Source: Pyrenophora tritici-repentis (taxonomy: Eukaryota; Ascomycota; Dothideomycetes; Pleosporales; Pleosporaceae). Taken from it: a stretch of 64,000 nt of DNA. Shown one piece after another: positions 31,001 through 41,860 of this stretch. The position numbers were made by a program, and so were the translations under genes. The notes beneath the pieces are model-generated. The model ran no database searches, was not told the DNA's origin, and saw only the letters and a list, made by a program, of their open reading frames with translations. Positions within the stretch are counted from its first letter, which is position 1. Each line of letters opens with the position of its first letter. The stretch spans positions 2,542,001-2,606,000 of the forward strand of contig NC_089393.1 in the NCBI RefSeq assembly GCF_003171515.1. The letters run 5' to 3'.

Positions 31001-32102
31001 CCAGTCCTCTGAGCTGATGAATTCAATTTCAGCGCGGTATTTGGAGGACGGATCGACATCTTCGTTGAAAGAAATTTCAGTCACAACTGCAGTACAGGCA
31101 CGCATGCAATTTGTCGGTACTAGGCGTTCTTCGTCAAGCATAGCGTTAATTACACTGCTCTTTCCAGCACCAGTGTTTCCGACAACACCAACAATGGTAC
31201 GTGTCCGGACTGTTTGCTGAAGAACATTCTCGATTGCATTCATCCATGCCTTTGAGTCTGCATTAGATTCTGCATACTGCGAGAACTTCTGTCTCAAGCG
31301 CTTGATGATCTCTGTTGACGCATTCACGCCAGCTTCGAGGATGTCCGGATCTCGCTGCTCGATGATTTGGCGAAGAACTGAATCATAAGACGCACCCTGT
31401 GCTTGACGGATTCCATCTAGAGATCGTTCTCGGTGGAACACATTATTGGGATCGAAGGCGTTTGCCGCTTCTTTTGAAGTGTCCTGAACGACCGATGGGA
31501 CAGATGCGTTCTCTTCCTTGATGCCGAGGCGTCCAGGCTTTTCGATACACCGCTCCGGTGAAGTCCTGGTGAGCGACGCCGTTCGTATGGTCAGTGTACT
31601 GGTAGATGACTCAGATATCTCGCGAGGTTGTTGCTGTGACTCATGTTCCATGGTCGATCTCTCCCTGTGACGCGCTGGTTGAGAGTGCTCACTGGATTGT
31701 CTGGCTTGGTCGACCGTAAAGAATACCAGATCGTCGTTTGGTGCAAGATAAGAACTGACGGAATCATTCTGATCCACTAGCTGACCTTTGAACGAAAGGC
31801 GCACGGCGGCAAGATCGAAATGCTGTCGGTATGCTCTCTGAATTTTCTCGATGGAAACTCCCTGTGTAGGCGTTAGTGTACTAGAGAGGATGGATCGAGC
31901 GCTTTGGGATAGCTGGCGAAGAGAATACTGCACTTACGTGATTTACTTTTATCCAAAGAAAGTCCGATCCTTGCAGGATACTCTCTGGGAGTTTCTTGTA
32001 GTCAAGCACCCCAATCAAACAAACTCTGGGATCAAGCGGGGTCTTGGGGGCAACACTCCTCGCCTGTTTCTCAAAGCCATCCCAGTCCATCGTCGTCTCC
32101 AT
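28086..32102 (-). CDS. SLIP-GC-like dynamin-type large GTPase with SUMO/ubiquitin-like N-terminus
   Basis: Three exons, complement(31938..32102), complement(29115..31861) and complement(28086..29019), with 76- and 95-nt introns, give 1281 aa. Residues ~48-108 (FLWIKVNHGVSIEKIQRAYR, AAVRLSFKGQLVDQNDSVSS, YLAPNDDLVFF) follow the strand-helix-strand order of SUMO-like beta-grasp domains. A disordered linker runs to ~215. The GTPase domain has the P-loop GNTGAGKSS at about 283-291, switch Thr in RACTAVVTE, DLPGVHDSN (DxxG) at 480-488 and SKTDD at about 546-550. A long charged coiled-coil region with a basic, acidic insert (KRKDTSLDRRPSKKPR, about 655-720) follows, then a helical effector region. 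The C-terminal ~70 residues carry three degenerate repeats of [ST]-I-x-[DE]-EA-x-NS-x-KP. The human namesake is a nuclear GTPase of germinal-centre B cells; the fungal role is unknown. Confidence 0.85.
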
Positions 32103-33286
32103 GTGAGCCGAAAGCTCTGACTATGCAGGTGTAAACTACCTTTTGGCTGGCAGCTGCAACTGGGTTGCGAGGGAGTTGTGTCAACACCGACGCTGAAAAA
32201 CGTCAACAGATGTAGGAGGCTGTGAACCGTGCCACTAACTGCGGCAAAGTTCGGGCGGTGAAGGGCGAATGGGTAGAAAGGACATGTGGGGTTGACAAAC
32301 GCTCATGCCATGTTGGGTTGTGGCGCTAGCACGTGATTGGCGTTGGTCATGATGGTATGCCTGTTACCTTCCCCGCACAAACTCGCACCTGCCTCCCAGT
32401 TATCGATTATCAAAAATGTCATTGTGGCATTTGAGACCGTCAAATTACAGCAATTTCCTCCAAAGACGTCTTCTCAGCAACCTATCAAGCATGTGGGGGC
32501 AGCAATCGTTTGTCGCTCTCTAATGCTCTATCTCCCACCCGTCATGTAGTGCGATGTCATGGAGAGTCTTTACGATTGCATCTATCAGTGTTTCATCACG
32601 GTAATCACCCATAGGAGATCCAAAAATTCCACTTCTCAACGAAAAAAGAAAACGATTACAGCTACAGCTCGACCCTGATCCGAAATTGAGTGCCTCACCC
32701 TAATCAGTTTGTCATTGCTTGCCGTTGCATTTCTGATCAGTATTTATGTATTCCCGTTCTCAAACCTCTCGTCAAACACGTTCTTGCTCTACCACACGCC
32801 CTCTCAGTGACTATCAAGCAGCTGATCCAGCTGTTTCATAGGTATACACTATCAGAGATTTGAGCCGCTCCGAACAACCGTGTAGTAAGGCCTTCCGAAT
32901 ACGTCCTCTAGCTTCTGTCTCGGAAGTTCTGTCTCAGCGTTCGTCTTTCATAAGACGTGTTTTTGTTTTTACACTGTCATCGAAGGACCTAAAGTCTCGA
33001 TTGTAATTCATGCACAAGGGCTTCACAGCGTCTGGCTTACATTCACAGCGTATTGCCTAACATTTCGATAATGCTTCTCGAACTTCTAGTCACAATGCAT
33101 TGTTTCGCCTTTGTTCTCGAAGATACTTCCTTATTCTGCATCCATTGCCTGTGTTGCTCATACGTCTCAGTGCTTTGTCTCATTGTACCCTCGCGACTTT
33201 CCACGATGGCCTTGTGCTCAATACGTATACTGGGATGGACTCATCCGAATATGGTATCACATATCTTAATTTATTATTTGATAGCA
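32103..33286. other. Intergenic, promoter of the GTPase and leader of the broken HExxH gene
   Basis: 1.2 kb, AT-rich to the right. An in-frame open stretch from about 33053 precedes the chosen start at 33287. It encodes a Cys/Leu-rich hydrophobic run that I treat as untranslated. No other gene is seen. Confidence 0.45.
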
Positions 33287-34616
33287 ATGGCCGAACAAAA
33301 CTCACGAAGTAAGCGCATTGCCCCTGAGACCTGTTCGGGCATCAACGGACTTATCGCAACATGCAACAAAAACGATCGCTTCAAGCTTTTGGAGGACGAT
33401 AGCGTCCTTCCAGTGAACTTGAGCAGCCCTATTCACCCTCTATTCAATTGGTTCGATACCGAAGGGCCGATGCGTCAGATGCTGCAACTCGCCTCGCAGT
33501 TCATCGCCCATGATTCTCTCCTCGCAGTTCATCGCCCATGATTCTCTCCTCGTCTTCTTTGTACCCCTCTTATATGGACGCGAACTGACCAGCACGATTA
33601 ACCCTAATAACAAGACTCATCTTTCAGATCCCTTGGCTGATATATCTGAACAGAAGCGCAACGAATATATATGCGGGGTACGCGACGCTCTTCATTGCCT
33701 CAGCCACAGCGTCACTTTTCAATTCCAACCGCCTGAGAAGCGAGTATACGCTCAAACACTGCTCAGCGATCAGAGACCAACTCATTCAACGTCATGTTTC
33801 CCTGGTTTTCAGCGCAAGCATGCATGCAGGATCGAAATGGCTGATTATTTTCGCGATTTCTATACAACAGGTCAGTATGCAACGTCGTCTCGCTGCGCAC
33901 AATTTCGACACGATTTCTTATTCGCAGCAACGCTTATACATGAGATTGTGCATGCAATTGGTGTGATGAGGCGAGGTAACCTCAGTGAGCCACATATTAG
34001 GACGGATTGTCCAGAGACTGAGTGGGGCTATGGCTGGGAACATTTCATGTTTGGCTGCGTTATAAATCCCCAAGACAGGACAAGACCTGGTACACATCTT
34101 CTTATGCGCAAGCTATGGGCAGGCCAAAGGATGGCCGAAAGAGCTGGAGGAAAAGAATACACGGACGTGCCGATGTTTTACATTGCGCAGTGGTTTCGCA
34201 CAGAGACATGGGATATCATAGCGAAACAAGGGCCAACCGCCATCGCTGCGCCCATTGCTAACTTCAAGATTCAATCTTGCAATGAATTGAGCGCTTGGAT
34301 AGTGAAAAGTCACCACCTAGAGATCAAGCAGGATTTGATTACACTTCAATCACAGTGGCAGCAGGAGGTTCCTTCAGGTCACTCACAATCGTCGATCAGT
34401 CGCGTGCGAGCCAAGATACTTTGGAGCACTGTGACAGAGAGACGGTTGCAAAAAAGCAACGTGCGAACACCCGCGCGCATGTCGCGCAGCTCGCAGCATT
34501 GTTCGACTCATGTTTCTGGCGCACTCTCTGCTAGCTCTCGTATTTCTAAGAAACGCCGTGCCGACTCGCTGGATGAGTGCGACCGCGCCAAAAAAGTTAT
34601 AATACGGACAGTATGA
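33287..34616 (+). pseudogene. HExxH metallopeptidase-like gene, frameshifted by a 28-bp tandem duplication
   Basis: Frame 1 starts at the ATG 33287 (MAEQNSRSKRIAPE...) and runs to a stop at 33541. The same protein continues in another frame to 34616. The switch coincides with an exact 28-bp tandem duplication (33493-33520 and 33521-33548). Since 28 is not a multiple of three, the second copy breaks the frame. One copy would give about 433 codons. The downstream part has the zinc-binding HEIVH in a hydrophobic helix (FLFAATLIHEIVHAIGV), followed by EWGYGWEHFMFG, which could supply a third ligand. The C-terminal ~90 residues are basic and Ser-rich. No family name is secure, and no intron that would remove one copy was found. 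The gene may be recently dead, polymorphic, or a sequencing/assembly artefact. Confidence 0.75.
33493..33548 (+). repeat. Exact 28-bp tandem duplication (2 units)
   Basis: Units 33493-33520 and 33521-33548 are identical (CTCGCAGTTCATCGCCCATG + ATTCTCTC), and the next four bases, CTCG, begin a third unit. The perfect identity suggests a recent event. Confidence 0.95.
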
Positions 34617-34920
34617 GCAGCAATTGCATACAAGCAGAGAGTTTACTATTTCAAGTGTCATTCGCATAGCGTCACGACTTCGCTTAGTTTTTTATCAATT
34701 TGATGTACCAGTACCAGCGATATACCCTATAAAACCCTTGTCAACGTAATAAGATAGTCTCACAGTAGCAAACCATTTTAGTCACATGCGCAGTCTCAAA
34801 GTTGTTTGCCCCGCCCCGTGGAAGCTTCTGCGTAACTCTGATATAAAACGTTCACCGGCATTCCCTGCTTCGGCATTCATAGCAAGCTTTACACCAGAAC
34901 CTCAGACAACTTAAAACCAC
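34617..34920 (+). promoter_or_regulatory. Promoter region of the RING gene with TATA box
   Basis: 304 bp between the broken HExxH gene and the RING gene. A clear TATAAAA at about 34842-34848 lies 79 nt upstream of the ATG at 34921, with a GC-rich CCCCGCCCCG just upstream (about 34809-34818). This is a good fit for a fungal core promoter. Confidence 0.6.
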
Positions 34921-35670
34921 ATGTCAACTCAAGCAGGCCTTCCCAGTCATGCGGAGTACATCAAAAGTCTTATACCCGTCGCGATATGCTCGGCAGCAGG
35001 TTCCTGTCCAATATGTCAACTAGAGTACGAAGAAGGCCACTCACCAATCCTCCTCCGTGACTGCGGACACATCTTTGGTAAACCATGCATCCTCAGGTGG
35101 TTTGAAGAAGGTGCAAATACATGCCCTTTGGATAGGAAAACGCTCTTCGCCTCGCACATGGATCACGAACAAGACGGGAGTTCATCGTTAGTCCCCCTCG
35201 GGTCTACCCAGAACCAAGATATCGACCTTGGCTCAGACTCCCGCAGACCAAACCGGAGACTACGGCGAGTGCGTCATTCCTACGCTCAATATCGCTGTCT
35301 CTACTTCGGCGGCGAGATTATCGGGGTCAACGGTCGTCTCACATCTCCAGGGTGTCGGCTTGTCGTCCGCGATCTCTGGTATTATGCAGAGCTTCTAGCC
35401 CAAAGGATACAGTTTCATCCTGATGATCTCTGTTTTTGTTCCGTCAGTGAGGACGATATCATTCGACTCATAGAGGATGCGCTACCCAGGGGCGTTGACC
35501 CAGATGGAAATGAGCACATTCGACCGCTGTTGAGCAGTATAGCGCGGACGATGCTGAGTTCACAGGAGGAGGCCTGGTCAGAGGGCCGTGGAGCCACGAT
35601 CCAAAGAGAGGATCTGGAGCGTTGGAGTGGGAGTCTTTGGGAGGTGTGTGGCGGCTATGATGAGGATTGA
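34921..35670 (+). CDS. RING-type zinc-finger protein (putative E3 ubiquitin ligase)
   Basis: A single exon of 249 aa. The RING lies at about 29-73: CPIC, then CGHIFGKPC, an ILRWFEEG helix and CPLDR. The last pair is C-P-x-D rather than C-P-x-C, so Asp may act as the eighth ligand, as in some variant RINGs. The C-terminal two thirds (LRRVRHSYAQYRCLYFGGEI, WYYAELLAQRIQFHPDDLCF, EDDIIRLIEDALPRGVDP) is unrecognised but looks folded and may bind substrates. There is no transmembrane segment. Small single-RING proteins of this layout are frequent and lineage-specific in Dothideomycetes. The E3 role is inferred from the domain only. Confidence 0.8.
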   Translation: MSTQAGLPSHAEYIKSLIPVAICSAAGSCPICQLEYEEGHSPILLRDCGHIFGKPCILRWFEEGANTCPLDRKTLFASHMDHEQDGSSSLVPLGSTQNQDIDLGSDSRRPNRRLRRVRHSYAQYRCLYFGGEIIGVNGRLTSPGCRLVVRDLWYYAELLAQRIQFHPDDLCFCSVSEDDIIRLIEDALPRGVDPDGNEHIRPLLSSIARTMLSSQEEAWSEGRGATIQREDLERWSGSLWEVCGGYDED

Positions 35671-37069
35671 TGCTGCCTTGGTGTAGAGAGGAGGCGATAT
35701 AGCTGGGGATGTATAGAAGGGCGGATGAATGATATGGTCAAGAACTGGCAATGTACTCGTTTACATGACCTACTGCTTCTTTATCCGGCGCATGGCTAGA
35801 AAACGCAATATGCAAAGTCAGTACGCACACCATCTTTAATGCGCTTTTCTAGCACAGCCGTAATGCCAATTATGTGCGCACCATGATACGCGTTGCATCA
35901 AGTTTTTTGCGTCAACACTGGTTGAGAGTTCGAAGTGGTATTTCTATCCGACTCGTGACACTGCCACTAGCACAGATTATATGGCTCGATATTCAGGTAA
36001 GTAGCCATTGAAAGCATGCCGTGTGGGTTCGAGCACGGAAAAGTCTTATTCCAAACCTCTGAATTTCCACTATGTGCGGCTTTTGGAGATGTGTGACGTA
36101 ATTTACCGATGTGGTTTTTCTCCCACGAAGCTGCGGGGTGCTCCGGCTCTCCTTATAGTTTCTTACACCCGGGTGATATGATATACTCAAAATCTTAGTA
36201 TAAAAATCTTTATAGGCGTCGAATACGCTTATTAGCAATAGAATAGCGGGTTCTCCCCGTACTGTCGCTGTAAACCATATTATGTCACCTAGGTGCTCGC
36301 AACAATCGAACATCTGTTTTCATTACGGTTGTTCCTCTCGCACCCAATAATAACACCAGAATCGACATCTCATAGATATATGGCATTTGGGAATCCCAAT
36401 ACAAAAATTTGCGGGAGAAACTCCGAACGTCAAACAGACGATGCTCCTCATCTACAAGGCCACGATCGTATTCCAGCGTGCCCGGATGAATTGATGTTTA
36501 CGGGCTAGGCTCAGAACGCTTCCTAAATGTATGAATAATTGAAGATACCTTTTTGTCCCTTCCTCTTGCTGTTGTGTGGTGTGTGGCAAGTTTGTCACAT
36601 GATGAGGTTAGAACGTTCTGATGTTTCCCAGAAAGCTACGGAATTTCTGGAACGAAGCACGGGCTACTCACCCTCGCCGTCACCAACTCGACCCCCACTT
36701 TTCGCATTAGCTCATCAGTTGACTCAAATCTGTTAACACACTGCACCAAGCATTCCCATAGTCCTTATTGCAGGTTGATCCAAACACAATTACTCCACAC
36801 TCAATTTGCGTTGCGCGGGCGCCTCAAGCTCCGTTCAGCTCCGGCCAAAGAGCCCTGTCGAAAAACCCTCACCGCCAACGTGCTAGGTCACACAACCTGG
36901 AAACAATAGCAGCTCCAAGAGCTTGACCACTCTATTGACTCACGTTCACCTCAGTCAAAACTTAGTCATCAACAAATATATTCCTGTGACAGTCGCAAGC
37001 TTTGTTTAGTCCTTGCCACCAACAGATCAACTCGCCGCAGCCAAAACACTTTCACCATCACGCGCAACC
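35671..37069. other. Intergenic with a MITE copy
   Basis: 1.4 kb. The left part is the RING gene's 3' flank. A MITE sits at 36166-36295 (separate entry). The right part should hold the promoter of the gene at 37070. Short ORFs lack support. Confidence 0.5.
36166..36295. mobile_element. MITE copy, ~130 bp
   Basis: Left end ACACCCGGGTGATATGATAT, right end ATTATGTCACCTAGGTGCTC: inverted repeats of the same family as at 26535 and 40217. The internal region TTTATAGGCGTCGAATACGC, AATAGCGGG and TACTGTCGCT matches the copy at 40217 block by block. No coding capacity. Confidence 0.8.
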
Positions 37070-39286
37070 ATGGCTCCACATTCAAATATTCCCTACAACC
37101 CCGCCGACCTTGGCGCATCAAACACGCTGCTGCCAGAGGATGTGTTTGGACATGTCGATCTTGCGACTTTGTCAGACATCCACAAGTTCCTTCGCGAGAG
37201 CGAGATGCAAGACGACATTGAGCTCGCCGCATGGGTCCAGGCAAACTACCTACACGGCCAAATCGAAGATCATTCAACGGCGATCATTCGGACTGCCCAG
37301 GGATTTGGCCAACTCGACAGAGCTTTTCGTCGGGTACGATCTCTCACCAACAAAGCCCAAGAGAAGTGGCCATTTTTCGACAGGAACTTCAAGCAAATGT
37401 CAACGACAACAGTCCGCAACAATGCCCGCGGGGAGGCCGCCCCAGGCGTCAAGTACTCCATTGAAGCGAGCAAAGAGATTTCGATGACGGCAGCTGGACA
37501 GCAGCATATCTCTGTATCTAATGGATTGGACACCCCCAAAGGTAAGTGATACAGCATTCAACCTAACAAGGGCAAGCTAACGATAATATCAACAGATTCT
37601 CCAGTACCCCAACTCCAAGTGCCGTTTGGTACAGCAAGACCGAGCCGCTTTCAGGCACGTAAGAGTCAGTTTCCCGGTCCTGCGCGACGATCTCGCCTTG
37701 CTTCATCCGACTTGCCGCCAAAACCTACTCAACTACCTGAGCCGAACCAGAAGTCTCAACAACAGGAAGTCATCACCCCGCAAGAGCTGCCAAATCAGAC
37801 CGGTACGTTGCAAATTCCCTCACTGCGCTAGACCTTTCTACAGCCTGCCATCGTACTAGATGGCTCACCGACCTCTTCAACCCCCCACTATATTTCTCTC
37901 AGTATATACACTAACAAAGAGACACCAGATATCTCCTCCGAGCCAAGTGTTCAAGCAATGAAGCAGCCTGAGGCCGTCCAGGCCGAGGCCACTCAGCCTG
38001 ATGCACCTCGAGTCGAAGCAACGCCTGGTGCGGACTCTGTGATTGGAAAAGAGTCGCCCCTTTCAAGCCCTCCCATTGGTTCTCAGTCACGTGATAGCAG
38101 TGCCATGCTCAGTCAAGAACAAGAAGCAGACACAGTTCGCGATACTAGCCATGGTAAGGTCCGTGGCCCAAATGGACGCTATCTACCCAGCAACGAAGTT
38201 TCGCCTGCGACCAAGAAAGTAGCAAAGCCGAAGAAGCCGAAGAAGGGTGGGCGCAAGCCAGGTCTCAAGCCTGCAAAAACAGAAGAGCCTCTTACATCAA
38301 AAGCGGTTTCCGGAGAGTCTGCAGTCGAAGGGACCGAAGAAAACGTTTCCACAAACACACAGTCTTCTTCATCCACGGCCTCTACTGAAGAACCTGAGGG
38401 AACTGGCGAGATCGTTGTCCAAGGCACTGACACTGTCACGTCTCCTGACATCAAGAACGAGGAGCAACAAGTGGAGACAGGAACAACATCCGATACAAGA
38501 GTCACCGCAGCATATCTTCTTGCAGCAGAGGCAGATGCGGTTCCATCAAATCTGGATCGACTACCCCCCAGTTCACGAAAGACTTACAAGCGGAAGAGTG
38601 AGCCGACTGCTCCTTCAAGTGCTCGTAAGCGCGGCAAGTTTGGCGGAATTGTAGGTCGTCCCAGAAGGTCAGATCAGCTCAAACTCTCCCAAGAAGAGCC
38701 GGTAGCAGAGACACAGCAAGAACCTCAGATGCAAACGCGACGAAAGACTCGCCACTCTGCTGCAGCCAACATGGGAAGTACTGGAGTTGCAACCATCACA
38801 CCCACACCCAAGGCGAATATGGAGTTGTCTGCTCAGGAAGAAGGCGTCGTGATGAGTGGTGCTGAGGGAGACATGCACGCAACTGCTGGTCATGAGGAGC
38901 CTGAACCTGATGCTAGCAAAGTCTCCGCACACTCAGCAGCTCCTTCGCCACCACCAAATTCCGAAGTTGACATCCTGGACGCGGCCCTGACGGCTACTTA
39001 CTCTCTCGCTCCCTCACAATCAGTCACCTCCAGTGCGTCACTTGCTACTCCTGACCCTGCCGTAGCCGACGGAAAGGAGGCCGCATACCTACCGGGCCAT
39101 GTGGAGCTGATTGCACGCATAACAACTGCTAACGGCAAGATGGAGGTACCCATTTTGGAGGACCAGGTCAATACCGACGAAGTGAAGATGATCAGGAAGT
39201 ATGCAGAATGGAATGCAGCGGAATCGGCAGTGCCAGTCCCGTATGCTCAGTTCAGAAAGATCTTCTCTTTTGTAAAGGATTCTTGA
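37070..39286 (+). CDS. Low-complexity protein with AT-hook-like motifs (putative chromatin protein)
   Basis: Three exons, 37070..37541, 37596..37802 and 37929..39286 (54- and 126-nt introns), give 678 aa. The N-terminal ~130 residues look folded and helical (LPEDVFGHVDLATLSDIHKF, DIELAAWVQANYLHGQIED, FGQLDRAFRRVRSLTNKAQE). A long Ser/Thr/Glu/Pro-rich disordered part follows. It carries GPNGRYLPSN and then a lysine-rich KKPKKGGRKPGLKP, and later RKRGKFGGIVGRPRRSD. The GRKPG and GRPRR cores resemble AT-hooks, so DNA binding is plausible. The C-terminal ~75 residues look folded again (GHVELIARITTANGKMEVPI, EVKMIRKYAEWNAAE, QFRKIFSFVKD). I recognise no named family. Confidence 0.72.
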
Positions 39287-40216
39287 TTCGGAGTCAGAAT
39301 AGGGGAACGTACTTGTAAGGAGGGGTATCAGCATAGCGAAAGCAGACTGCAAGGGTCTCAATGATCTCGGTGGTCTCGAACTACACTAAAAGTTCTACAA
39401 GCAATTGATATCGACATGCGCCAATTAGTCTAGTCATCTCGGGATACCTTCTCCCTATTCCTTCATCCATCCCCTGATTATTATTCCATCTCGCCGTTAA
39501 ATCTTACTCACGTCTCAAGTCTCATCCGCTGCGGTACCCTTCCATCGCGGAGTTCACAGCTGCCGTTCAGGCTAGGAATTCTCTTTGATCGTGAATTCGC
39601 TGCATCGATGTAATCTCTTGAAGTCTTTGGATGCGGTAGGTTTGGGTGCCTCGGGTCGACTGTATCATGGTAACCTGCCGTTCAATCCACCTTCGGCATG
39701 GCCGATGCCAGAGCGTGGCTATGATATGTTCTGCAAGGTTGTCGCAATGTCCCGGGCAGCCCGAGTAGAATTTCCAACGTAAATAGATATGATCAAGACT
39801 TAGAAAGTCTCGTCATTGGACGATGATGCGGGTTGTTTACCGACGCCGTATAGTATGTCATACGGCGTCCCAGTAGGAGTTTTGCGCAGTCGCTTCTCCT
39901 GATGAACGGCCGAGACTGCTCGCCTTAATCTTGAGGCCATGTTTAGTGCGAAACCGGCAACTTATCGTCACTCCGACGCTTCTAATCTCGTATGGGCCGA
40001 ATCTGCATAGTGGGGCGTAGGCTGTGGAGAAGCTTATCTTCCCTTAAAGAGGTAACATTTGAGAGCGCTTATAATTGGAGCGAAGAAGAAAGACAGACTG
40101 TGCTGAATTTATTCCACCGTTCGGACGTGTGCAGGCTTCAGAGATGTTTGGAGCGGCGATGTATCGTCGCGGGGTACCTAAGCACTTTAGACTAGGTAAT
40201 GGACTTGTAATACCGG

Positions 40217-40348
40217 CACCTGGGAAACATGAAATACTTCACACCCTGGTATACAAAAGCTACCATAGGCGCCAGACATGCGTATTAGGAATATAATAGC
40301 GGGGTATATTGGTACTGTCGCTATGAAGTATCTTATGTCACCCAGGCG
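40217..40348. mobile_element. MITE copy, ~132 bp
   Basis: Left end GCACCTGGGAAACATGAAAT then ACTTC, right end GAAGTATCTTATGTCACCCA then GGCGC, an imperfect ~25-bp inverted repeat. The inner sequence (GTATACAAAAGCTACCATAG, GCGCCAGACATGCGTATTAG) aligns with the copies at 26535 and 36166. Transposase absent. Confidence 0.85.
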
Positions 40349-41253
40349 CTAGAACCCTCTAGTGTAGGTCCTTGCAGTCTTGTATGATACCAAATAAGAC
40401 TTCTGAGGCAGTGAGCAGTGCTAGAGTGAGCAGTGACGAAGGAGTCTGCCTTGTTTGTAATATTTAGGTCGGGATATAGGAATAAGGACATCAAGCTGGT
40501 TTTGCTAGTACTAAGCGCGGTACAGCCCACACGGATTCATCTATGCGCATACAGGCTAGCCTGGTCAGTCGACGCCGTTATGTTCCAGGCGTTCTCATCA
40601 GGGATGTTAATGAGCGAGCTTCTGGAAGAAAGACTTTGAAGAAAAAAAAGGTTACGTATTGGCATTGCCTTGGCTGAAGGACAAAGAAAACAAAGGTGTC
40701 AGGCAATTTTATTGTTGTGGAGTACAGCATCGAGACACAAAGGCAGACTACCTACCCAGGAAGTTGCCCAGAGGACGTAGATTCTGGACGGAGGTCCAGA
40801 ACGGACGAATGAGTGGCATCAGCAGCTAAGTCGCGAGGTCTGTACTTTGTGAGCGTCACATAAATTGTCTGTCTAAGCTGTTGATCAGTTGTTGGTCAGG
40901 TGTTAGACTGGCGCCATCGTGCATGTGTCAGTGTGAACAGCATGCCAAGATAGGGGCATGCAGCCTCGGTTGCTTGTCGCGATGAAGTTTAGCGCGCCAT
41001 CCACCTAAAATTAGACCGGGATGAGGCAGTGCACAATCATCATTCACATCATTTTTGGATGATCGCTTCTCCCGATACCACCGCCACCGCTCGACTCGTT
41101 ACATTGGATGCTTAGAGTAGGATCAATACTGTTTGCGCATTCCATCCAGCAGTATGATTCATCTGGCGCTGAAAGCTGAGGCGAGCGGCTAGCTAGACAA
41201 CGGTCGAGTGACAATATACCACATCGAGCCTGGCCCTTTGCCTCCGGTACCCA

Positions 41254-41645
41254 TCAGATCATCGTGTGCGGGGCGTCGAGAGGCTTCTTGGTGGCCGTAT
41301 CCGTGTTGATTACGGCGACTTTGTTGGAGCTTTGGCCTGAAGCATTAGGCCAGCAGTCCGCCTCAACTCTTTTCCAGAAGATCCATAACGGCTCCTGGAA
41401 CTTGCGTCCATTTCCGTCGTGGCTTGACTTCAGCTGGAGACTCTTTTTGGCCTCCGCCTCTTTGAATTCATTGTAGCATGCATTAACCCAGCAGCCTGCG
41501 GGCCTTTCTGTAAGAACGCTCCCTTCCGACAAGTACAGGATTTCCGCCCTGCCCCTGCGCCCAACAGCACCACTGCCACCCGCCACCACGCCGCACTAAA
41601 CGTCTCGTCCATATACATTGCTCCTGTCCTACCTAGTAATACCAC
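41254..41645 (-). pseudogene. Possible decayed or mis-spliced small gene
   Basis: An ATG at 41645 opens a frame (MYMDETFSAAWWRVAVV...). An overlapping second frame runs to 41254 and reads like protein in its last 80 codons (NACYNEFKEAEAKKSLQLKS, GRKFQEPLWIFWKRVEADCW). The second frame has no ATG of its own. A frameshift or an unrecognised intron could join them. It may also be chance. Confidence 0.25.
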
Positions 41646-41860
41646 ATACCCGGGCCCTCGGAACCATAGAGGAATTAGAGCTGTCAGAACTGCGAATCGG
41701 CTATCAACGTCGTCTAAATTGGCTCTAATACTACAGCTGTGCAGTAGCGCAACACCACTACGCTGCGACTAGCATCCATTTCAACACCAAGCTTTTGAGT
41801 CTGGCCTGCATCCCTGTTTTCAGCCTTGGATACTTCTGCATACCGAACAATCCCTTTAGC

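Larger units (their letters stand above)
39287..41860. other. Gene-poor block with a MITE and a possible gene relic
   Basis: 2.6 kb. It contains a MITE (40217-40348) and, on the minus strand, two overlapping frames at 41254-41645 that may be a decayed gene (separate entries). The right end should hold the promoter of the gene at 41861. Nothing else is convincing. Confidence 0.5.

Noticed and set aside
33053..33286. In-frame upstream extension of the HExxH gene
   Set aside because: It encodes a Cys/Leu-rich run with several possible ATGs but no typical signal peptide; the ATG at 33287 gives a more protein-like start.
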